Below, piece by piece: positions 7,101 to 10,704 of a stretch of DNA of 10,704 nucleotides. The position numbers were made by a program, and so were the translations under genes. Position 1 is the stretch's first letter. Each line of letters starts with the position of its first letter. The stretch spans positions 1-10,704 of the forward strand of contig JAUTWY010000337.1 of the NCBI GenBank assembly GCA_030838305.1, given 5' to 3'. Source of the stretch: Acidobacteriaceae bacterium (GTDB taxonomy: Bacteria; Acidobacteriota; Terriglobia; Terriglobales; Acidobacteriaceae). The notes under the pieces were generated by a model, which saw only the letters and a list, made by a program, of their open reading frames with translations, ran no database searches and was not told where the DNA came from.

Positions 7101-7744
7101 ACTTCAACCGTCCGCACCGCCTTTCGGTCAGCTACGTTTACGAGTTCCCCTTCTTTGAGCATGCCAGCGGAGCGGTTCGTGCGTTGTTGGGCGGCTGGTC
7201 AATTAGCGGCGTCACTATCTTTCAATCGGGATCTCCTTTCTCGATTTTCGATTCCAGCGCCGGTACCGGCTTCCTTGGCCAGGGCAGCACTCCGCTATTG
7301 GGAGCGAGCCTTGCCCCGGGGGCTACCGTAGCCAGCGGCTTGACCAGCGGCGACATTCACCAGCGCATCAACGGATATCTGAATCCTGCGGCCTTTGTGC
7401 CAGCGCCGCAGTTGTATCCGTTCGATCCCAACAATCCCGCGATTACCTGCGATCCGGTCAACAATCCCAATTACTGCACGACAGGCTTCGGCGATCTTGG
7501 TCGCAATCTCTACCGTGGGCCGTTCCAGCAAAATTGGGACGTTTCGCTGATCAAGTATTTCAAGATCGGAGAGAGTCAGGAAATCCGCTTCACCGCGGAC
7601 CTCTTCAACGTGTGGAACCATACCAACTTTGGGAACCCAGGGCTTACCGATGTCGAAGCCGCAGGTCAGACAGCCTTTGGGCAAATCCGTAGCACCACCG
7701 GAACCCCGCGCCTGATCCAGTTCTCGCTGCGTTGGGCGTTCTGA
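4148..7744 (+). CDS. Oar-like TonB-dependent outer-membrane receptor
   Basis: This 1198-residue protein has a signal peptide (1-24, cut likely at AFA|QGG). A carboxypeptidase-regulatory-like beta sandwich follows (about 28-113, with GAITGTVQDSSGA and GSFTAPLLPVGTYSLAI). A plug domain (about 125-255) contains ALPLATQNFQQLL, the conserved VNGQRDDNNNYLIEG and NGGGNINAILKSGTN. A long outer-membrane beta barrel ends in LIQFSLRWAF, with the terminal aromatic residue used for BAM assembly. This architecture is the Oar family, greatly expanded in Acidobacteriota and linked to uptake of large substrates such as oligosaccharides; the substrate here is unknown. Three cysteine pairs (658/680, 791/812, 1101/1110) may form disulfides in extracellular loops. 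No TonB box was recognised. No SusD-like or enzyme gene is adjacent, so it looks like a single-gene unit. The ribosome binding site AGGGGAG lies five bases upstream. Confidence 0.93.
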   Translation: MSKLLVRLIWIGFLAAAFINQAFAQGGATGAITGTVQDSSGASVANAEVRITDQATKTVERTVTTDSEGSFTAPLLPVGTYSLAITSAGFAQRNISDIVVRVTETTRIIAKVSPQAVQQNIEVQAEVQEVDTSDATTGQAIEAATIRALPLATQNFQQLLTLSTGAQSELNAASQLGRGNVHIEVNGQRDDNNNYLIEGISASDYNVAQLTTTPLPNPDVVQEFKVQTSLYDASQGRNGGGNINAILKSGTNTFHGDVYEFFRNTVLDANEFFLNQTGSPRPVIQQNIFGASLGGPILPEGKLGFFFVNYQGTRQRSGDSPGTLISTFVRYIPAADRGPGTEGALAADLGLTSVDPVAASLLAFRSDQFGAPGSGYLFPLPTSIPAGAAVGDLVPFTVSKPGKFVDDQFTANWDRDFHNSRDKISARFFFSNSEQDIPFGAGGLQASLGAAASSSDLNFPYDLPVHDRFLSIAETHLFSSKLVNDFRFGLVHINNSGINVNPVTASDAGIDRPTSNLTSSIYKFTFLTSGFQFGPTPPANQFQTQNNFHFVENLGWVHGAHTFTFGGQFVRVNLDKLFPQVFNGQLFFTNTSDGLSDFQHFVQGTPEFSFGGGGVYNHKYRQNNAAVFAQDDWKATSNLTLNLGLRTEFLGAWTDKDCHIGNIESDLTKSGTYPFIYPGCVNKLGVAGLSGNAAGSTFRNSVSTGWGPRVGFAYDVLGHHNMTVRGGYGIYYDREDIGAVDQLSFQSPFIPIVFFGQTTGFSMSNFFTGTPATNSNAVPPAGTLAPAWIPCLAQLISFTPNSPTGQDGSYACTGGPGVNSTQNLFVLEVPRHFVVPNTQQWNLTLQRDLGKFWVLEVGYVGTRGIHLRETRDAIQSVNASPAHPFTVTDTGGNSFQIIDNTFSNAIARTPTPGLNGYSGYQIFANDAYSIYHALQTTLSRRWGRNYLQAAYTFSKNIDATSTGNTAFNTAYNDQSNINASRGISDFNRPHRLSVSYVYEFPFFEHASGAVRALLGGWSISGVTIFQSGSPFSIFDSSAGTGFLGQGSTPLLGASLAPGATVASGLTSGDIHQRINGYLNPAAFVPAPQLYPFDPNNPAITCDPVNNPNYCTTGFGDLGRNLYRGPFQQNWDVSLIKYFKIGESQEIRFTADLFNVWNHTNFGNPGLTDVEAAGQTAFGQIRSTTGTPRLIQFSLRWAF

Positions 7745-7765
7745 TGGAAGCAAGATGTTTAGGTT

Positions 7766-7828
7766 GGAACAGCCGCTAAAGGCTACAAATATTCATGTGG
7801 GGACAGCCGCTCGCTCCTCGGCTGTCCC
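7766..7828 (+). terminator. Strong hairpin downstream of the receptor gene, with an upstream copy of its left arm
   Basis: GGGACAGCCG (7800-7809) and CGGCTGTCCC (7819-7828) form a perfect 10-bp stem with a nine-base loop, starting 55 bases after the receptor stop. No T-run follows, so it is not a textbook intrinsic terminator; it could stabilise the mRNA 3' end. A near-copy of the left arm and flank (GGAACAGCCGCT, 7766-7777) lies 34 bases upstream of GGGACAGCCGCT and could compete for the right arm. Confidence 0.45.
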
Positions 7829-7881
7829 GTCGAGCGCAGCTCAACAGCCTCATCACTGCGTCGCACCCAACCAAGGCAAAT

Positions 7882-7908
7882 CAGCCGGGAAGCTAAGCTT
7901 CCCGGCTG
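7882..7908. terminator. Bidirectional hairpin between convergent genes
   Basis: CAGCCGGGAAGC (7882-7893) and GCTTCCCGGCTG (7897-7908) form a perfect 12-bp stem around a TAA loop. Outer arms ACCAAG (7870-7875) and CTTGGT (7920-7925) add a second nested inverted repeat. It sits between the plus-strand receptor gene and the minus-strand protease gene, the expected place for a shared terminator. T-richness after the stem is weak on both strands (ATTTG on the minus strand), so efficiency is uncertain. Confidence 0.55.
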
Positions 7909-7936
7909 CAGTCAAAAATCTTGGTGTTCTAAATTC

Positions 7937-8899
7937 CTAAAGCTTCTTCTGCGCCGCCTCGATCAGCGGCCGCAACGCCTCCACCGACACTCCCAGCGTC
8001 CCGCCGGAGAATCCATCAATATATGCAGAGTTCACTCCAATCACTTCCGAGTTGGAGTTGAATACCGGACCGCCGCTACCGCCGTGCGCGGTCGGTGCGT
8101 CATAGATCAGCTTGTCCCCCACCACATCGCCCAGATGTCCGCAGGTGGTCGAAGGACGAATCAGCGACAGTGCCGCGAGTTCGCTTGCCGCCGTAATGTC
8201 GTTGTGCCGGTATGCCAGCCGCTTGTAAATTCCGCTCGGCGACTTTGCTACCATCCCCGCAATCCCCATCGGATATCCGATCACCGTGACCAGCTCTCCG
8301 GGCAATGCCACCCCTTTTGCCAGCGGCAACACAGAAAGCCCGCGCACAGCGTCTTTATCTTCAATTTTCAGCACGGCCAGATCGCCGGTGGAAGAAACTG
8401 TACCTGGCGTCAAAGTCACCGGCATCGGAGAGCCCGGAAAAAACACCACTAAACTTTCCAGAAAGGCGGTGGCGCCGCGGTCGATCAGTGCCTCCGCTTC
8501 CGCATCCCCATACCACGGTTCGGCCACATGCCGGTTGGTTGCCAGCAGCCCGGCGCCCACTAAAAATCCGGTTCCGGACACGCGCGCTCGAATCGCCGCC
8601 GGATGGTTGGCGAATCCAATCTGATAAATGCCGTAAATGTAGCCAATAGAATTTCGATACCGGCTCAGCACCAAGGCAGGCATGGCTTGTTCTTGCTCAA
8701 GTTGCGCCACCTGTTGCGAAAGCTGCTGCACCTGCTTGTGCAATTCGTCCGGTTGCGGAGCCTCCGCCGTGACCGGAGCGTAGTAGTGGAACATGGCCAC
8801 CGCACCTGCCAGCAACACCACTCCCAGAACAGCCTGCACCATCTGCTGCCAGCTGTCGCTTACTTCGTTGGATTCCTGCGGAAGCTCCGGTTCGGACAT
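7937..8899 (-). CDS. Membrane-anchored trypsin-like serine protease (S1 fold, no PDZ)
   Basis: This is a 320-residue protein. A short acidic N-terminus is followed by one membrane segment (about 20-40, AVLGVVLLAGAVAMF) and a glutamine-rich coiled coil (about 50-72). The trypsin-like domain occupies about 80-318. The catalytic triad is visible: His124 in TNRHVAEP, Asp173 in TGDLAVLKI and Ser275 in AHGGSGGPVF. The protease should face the periplasm as a type II anchored protein (inferred from topology). It resembles the DegP/HtrA protease domain, but the chain ends soon after the fold with no PDZ domain, so it may not use the usual PDZ-based substrate recognition. A GGGAAG lies about 11 bases before the ATG. 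It reads toward the receptor gene and ends 28 bases from the 7882-7908 hairpin. Substrate unknown. Confidence 0.87.
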   Translation of the reverse strand: MSEPELPQESNEVSDSWQQMVQAVLGVVLLAGAVAMFHYYAPVTAEAPQPDELHKQVQQLSQQVAQLEQEQAMPALVLSRYRNSIGYIYGIYQIGFANHPAAIRARVSGTGFLVGAGLLATNRHVAEPWYGDAEAEALIDRGATAFLESLVVFFPGSPMPVTLTPGTVSSTGDLAVLKIEDKDAVRGLSVLPLAKGVALPGELVTVIGYPMGIAGMVAKSPSGIYKRLAYRHNDITAASELAALSLIRPSTTCGHLGDVVGDKLIYDAPTAHGGSGGPVFNSNSEVIGVNSAYIDGFSGGTLGVSVEALRPLIEAAQKKL

Positions 8900-9031
8900 G
8901 AGCGGTCATCTTCCCTTGTCCCGGAAGGCTTTTCTACGGTACGGAAGATGATGAACAGGAGGTGTCGAAGGTATCTGAAGAATGGCAATCGGCCGCTGAT
9001 CTCGCGTATTTAGCGGAGTTTTTCAGGTGTC

Positions 9032-9289
9032 CTAGAGCTTTCCAATCGCCAAGCGTTTAGCCATCTCGTCATAAAGAAATCCACGTCCCGGGACGTAGGG
9101 CTGCACCCATTCCCCATCAATCACAAATTGCGGAATGGCGCGTTTGCCGGTGTGTTTGACCACTTCCTCCACCGCGCCCGGCGTGTTTTCAATGTCAATC
9201 TCTTTATAAGCGATGTTGTGCTTGGCGAGAAAACGTTTGGCCTCCCGGCAATCGGGACACCAGGCGGCAGAGTAAACAGTGAGTTCCAT
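9032..9289 (-). CDS. Glutaredoxin family protein
   Basis: This 85-residue cytosolic thioredoxin-fold protein begins MELTVYSAAWCPDC. It has a dithiol CPDC active site (Cys11, Cys14) and the cis-proline in RAIPQFVIDG (Pro53), the two features that define a working glutaredoxin. The length fits the small bacterial glutaredoxin/Mrx/NrdH-like group. WCPDC and a KR.IPQFVI segment rather than TVPQVFI suggest a glutaredoxin-like oxidoreductase whose electron donor (glutathione or thioredoxin reductase) is not predictable from sequence. No strong Shine-Dalgarno precedes the ATG. An inverted repeat lies 9-29 bases upstream. The neighbouring protease and cupin genes are on the same strand, but 73-132 base gaps argue against a tight operon. 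Confidence 0.9.
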   Translation of the reverse strand: MELTVYSAAWCPDCREAKRFLAKHNIAYKEIDIENTPGAVEEVVKHTGKRAIPQFVIDGEWVQPYVPGRGFLYDEMAKRLAIGKL

Positions 9290-9297
9290 ATCTAAGA

Positions 9298-9318
9298 ATT
9301 GATTAGATGCGCATCAAT
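9298..9318. promoter_or_regulatory. Inverted repeat upstream of the glutaredoxin gene
   Basis: ATTGAT (9298-9303) and ATCAAT (9313-9318) are perfect inverted arms nine bases apart. They partly overlap a perfect 10-bp palindrome GATGCGCATC (9306-9315). The site begins nine bases upstream of the glutaredoxin ATG, where a repressor would block transcription or an RNA hairpin would cover the start. No regulator is identified; short palindromes can arise by chance. Confidence 0.28.
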
Positions 9319-9362
9319 GCGAATTAGAGAAGTAGCGTGCTAGGTCTCTACGCCACATTTTC

Positions 9363-9722
9363 TTACACCCGCTCAAGTTGCGGCAAGGTCCTCTCATTAA
9401 CCACGTTGCCTGTGTTCAGCGTAGAAGCCGGCTCAAATAACAGAATCCAGCATTCGTCATCAGCGACAGGCCGGTGCTCCACCCCGCGCGGCACGACGAT
9501 GAATTCTCCCTCCTCAATCCACTCATGCCGCTCGCGAAACTCCATGCGGAAACGCCCTTTCACCACCAAGAACATCTCGTCTTCCTTTTCGTGATGATGG
9601 AAGACGAACTCGCCCTTGAGCTTGTCCAGCTTCACCTGCTGCCCGTTGAGTTTAGCCGCAATATAAGGCTTCCAGTATTCTGAAATCTTAGCGAACCTAT
9701 CGGCAATGTTGATCTTATCCAT
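9363..9722 (-). CDS. Single-domain cupin protein
   Basis: This is a 119-residue small beta-barrel protein of the cupin_2 type. Both cupin motifs are intact: motif 1 is G37-X5-HHH(42-44)-X4-Glu49-X6-Gly56, and motif 2 is G72-X5-P78-X-G80-X2-His83. His42, His44, Glu49 and His83 should bind one metal ion. Such proteins range from sugar isomerases to dioxygenases to binding proteins, so no reaction can be assigned. The start was placed at the ATG ending at 9722 (MDKINIADRF), because a Shine-Dalgarno GGAGAA (9736 down to 9731) lies eight bases upstream; an ATG three codons earlier (9731) touches that site and would be poorly initiated. The gene lies alone between the glutaredoxin gene and a repeat-like intergenic region. 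Confidence 0.88.
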   Translation of the reverse strand: MDKINIADRFAKISEYWKPYIAAKLNGQQVKLDKLKGEFVFHHHEKEDEMFLVVKGRFRMEFRERHEWIEEGEFIVVPRGVEHRPVADDECWILLFEPASTLNTGNVVNERTLPQLERV

Positions 9723-9730
9723 AGCGTGCA

Positions 9731-9736
9731 TTCTCC
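9731..9736 (-). promoter_or_regulatory. Ribosome binding site that decides the cupin start
   Basis: On the minus strand the sequence reads GGAGAA, then eight bases, then ATG (9722). The alternative ATG at 9731 overlaps the end of this site, so the downstream ATG is the better start. Confidence 0.6.
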
Positions 9737-9790
9737 AGTAAGGTGCGCGTATCCAGATTCATCGGAGCCAAATAGGTCGCAAAGAAGTTC

Positions 9791-9828
9791 TCCGCGTGGC
9801 TCCGCGGATTTTATCCGCGCCCTCCGCG
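9791..9828. repeat. CCGCG-rich hairpin, possible dispersed repeat
   Basis: CTCCGCG occurs three times within about 40 bases (near 9790, 9800 and 9822). CGCGGAT (9803-9809) and ATCCGCG (9813-9819) form a perfect 7-bp stem with a TTT loop. Low-complexity CTCCGCG elements in intergenic regions are often dispersed repeats of the REP type. Only one copy is visible here, so repeat status is inferred from composition. Confidence 0.35.
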
Positions 9829-9856
9829 TTAAGCCTTGGATTCTTGCATCCCGCAG

Positions 9857-9885
9857 AAAAAAGCCGCCAGCTTTCGCCGGCGGCT
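9857..9885 (-). terminator. Rho-independent terminator for the edge gene
   Basis: On the minus strand AGCCGCC and GGCGGCT (plus positions 9879-9885 and 9862-9868) form a 7-bp GC-rich stem, with further G-C pairing inside the loop, followed at once by six T (plus A-run 9857-9862). It lies 21 bases after the TAA of the upstream minus-strand gene. It is the clearest intrinsic terminator in the window. Confidence 0.85.
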
Positions 9886-9906
9886 GATTAAGTCAAAGCG
9901 TAAAGG

Positions 9907-10704
9907 TTAGAAACCCGCCGTCTCCGGGTTGACGTGGCCGCCGTGTAACGTCATCCGCACGCCGCGCTGGTTGTTTACTTGAGTCGTCGTTGGCCAGTCC
10001 ACGTCCTCCGTACTTAACACCCCACCGCCTCCGCCAGCCAGCGTGTAGGTGATACGGCCGTCCTGGTATTGATAATTGCCAACCGCCAGAACCGTGCCGG
10101 TTTTCAGGATGAACACCGGTCCCGCCGCTACGGTCGTCCCGGAATTCATATTCCGAGAGACCAGGCTCGCATAGGATAGCTGCGGGATTTCCACGGACGC
10201 CGCAACGTCCGCACGTGCCGTGGTTACGCTCCCACTTAGGGCGAGCATCGGCCTCCCATTCGTATTCTGGGAGTCAAGATACGATCCGTTCTGCGCGCTG
10301 CTGCCGAAGAAACGCCACCCGGGTCCGAATGTCTTGGCTACCTGCGGCACCTGGACATCGTCCATCAGACGCAGGCTGAGCACCGTCTCCCCCTTCAACT
10401 TCGGACGCGGCCCCCGTGCCGGCAGCATGATCACCTTCCATGGCCACAAAGGCGGCAGCATCCATTCGACGACATCGCGCTTGGCGTGACCCTTGCCATC
10501 GATCTTGCCTTGCTTATCCACTTTGTATCCCCGGGTTGAGATGACCTTCGCCTCCAGGGGCAGATCGCCGGTCGGCAGTCCGATGCGGTCAAATTGCAGC
10601 TTCAAATAGCCCTTGCCCCAAAAATGTCCTGGGTTTTGTGCAGCTTCCAGATGTCCCACAAGATAGCTGCCACGCGGAAACGCTTGCTGGCCAAATGAGG
10701 TGAT
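9907..10704 (-). CDS. Acidobacterial-type hypothetical protein, C-terminal part (runs off right edge)
   Basis: The frame is open from the right edge to a TAA at 9907, giving 265 residues of the C-terminal part. A GTG at 10659 could be read as a start, but the upstream residues (AFPRGSYLVGHL) continue the same beta-rich pattern, so the true start is beyond the window. Visible segments are: GSYLVGHLEAA..GHFWGKGYLKLQFD and LPLEAKVIS, resembling beta-sandwich modules of acidobacterial exported proteins; a proline- and tryptophan-rich stretch (MLPPLWPWKVIMLP); LKGETVLSLRLMDDVQVP; and a C-terminal module (GPVFILKTGTVLAV, then DGRITYTL, then VDWPTTTQVNNQRGV). The last resembles a short strand-turn motif with a VDW..T...N..RG ending that I associate with acidobacterial proteins. 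No catalytic residues are evident. Function unknown; a cell-envelope location is inferred. Confidence 0.7.
   Translation of the reverse strand: MTSFGQQAFPRGSYLVGHLEAAQNPGHFWGKGYLKLQFDRIGLPTGDLPLEAKVISTRGYKVDKQGKIDGKGHAKRDVVEWMLPPLWPWKVIMLPARGPRPKLKGETVLSLRLMDDVQVPQVAKTFGPGWRFFGSSAQNGSYLDSQNTNGRPMLALSGSVTTARADVAASVEIPQLSYASLVSRNMNSGTTVAAGPVFILKTGTVLAVGNYQYQDGRITYTLAGGGGGVLSTEDVDWPTTTQVNNQRGVRMTLHGGHVNPETAGF

Noticed and set aside
9723..9731. Earlier ATG (9731) as the cupin start
   Set aside because: It overlaps the GGAGAA ribosome binding site, which is correctly spaced for the ATG at 9722.
10657..10659. GTG as the start of the right-edge gene
   Set aside because: The same frame stays open to the window edge and its upstream residues look like continuing protein; no ribosome binding site precedes the GTG.
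1..10704. tRNA, rRNA, CRISPR, transposase, phage or toxin-antitoxin genes
   Set aside because: Both strands were read for characteristic proteins, cloverleaf-like segments and regular repeat-spacer patterns; none was convincing.

Overview
The window looks like chromosomal DNA from an Acidobacteriota species, probably class Terriglobia (Koribacter-like). The reasons are a large Oar-type TonB-dependent receptor with an N-terminal carboxypeptidase-regulatory domain, a tandem overlapping pair of DUF507 genes, moderately GC-rich coding sequence, and at the right edge a protein of a kind familiar from acidobacterial genomes. This placement is inferred from gene content, not from a marker gene. No mobile element, phage gene, tRNA, rRNA or CRISPR array was recognised.

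Left block (1-820, minus strand): two DUF507 paralogues overlap by 4 bases (GTGA), followed after a gap by the first 52 codons of a gene that reads as queG (epoxyqueuosine reductase) and runs off the left edge. A divergent intergenic region (821-975) separates this block from the plus-strand block.

Central plus-strand block (976-7744): a small MSAD-like tautomerase; a MarR-family regulator preceded by a strong imperfect palindrome that could be its operator; a CLC chloride channel/transporter with two C-terminal CBS domains, whose ATG overlaps the marR stop (ATGA); then, after a 337-base gap with a candidate promoter, a 1198-residue Oar-like outer-membrane receptor. The marR-clc coupling and the palindrome suggest a ligand-responsive, autoregulated unit controlling an anion transporter. 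The tautomerase may belong to the same regulon.

Right block (7937-10704, minus strand): a membrane-anchored trypsin-like serine protease, a small glutaredoxin, a single-domain cupin, and the C-terminal 265 residues of an exported-looking beta-rich protein with a convincing rho-independent terminator. Two strong hairpins lie between the convergent receptor and protease genes. A CCGCG-rich repeat-like hairpin lies between the cupin gene and the terminator.

The points most worth a second look are the MarR-operator-CLC unit, the altered ion-pathway residues of the CLC protein, and the dispersed-looking hairpin elements. No clearly unprecedented multi-gene system is visible.
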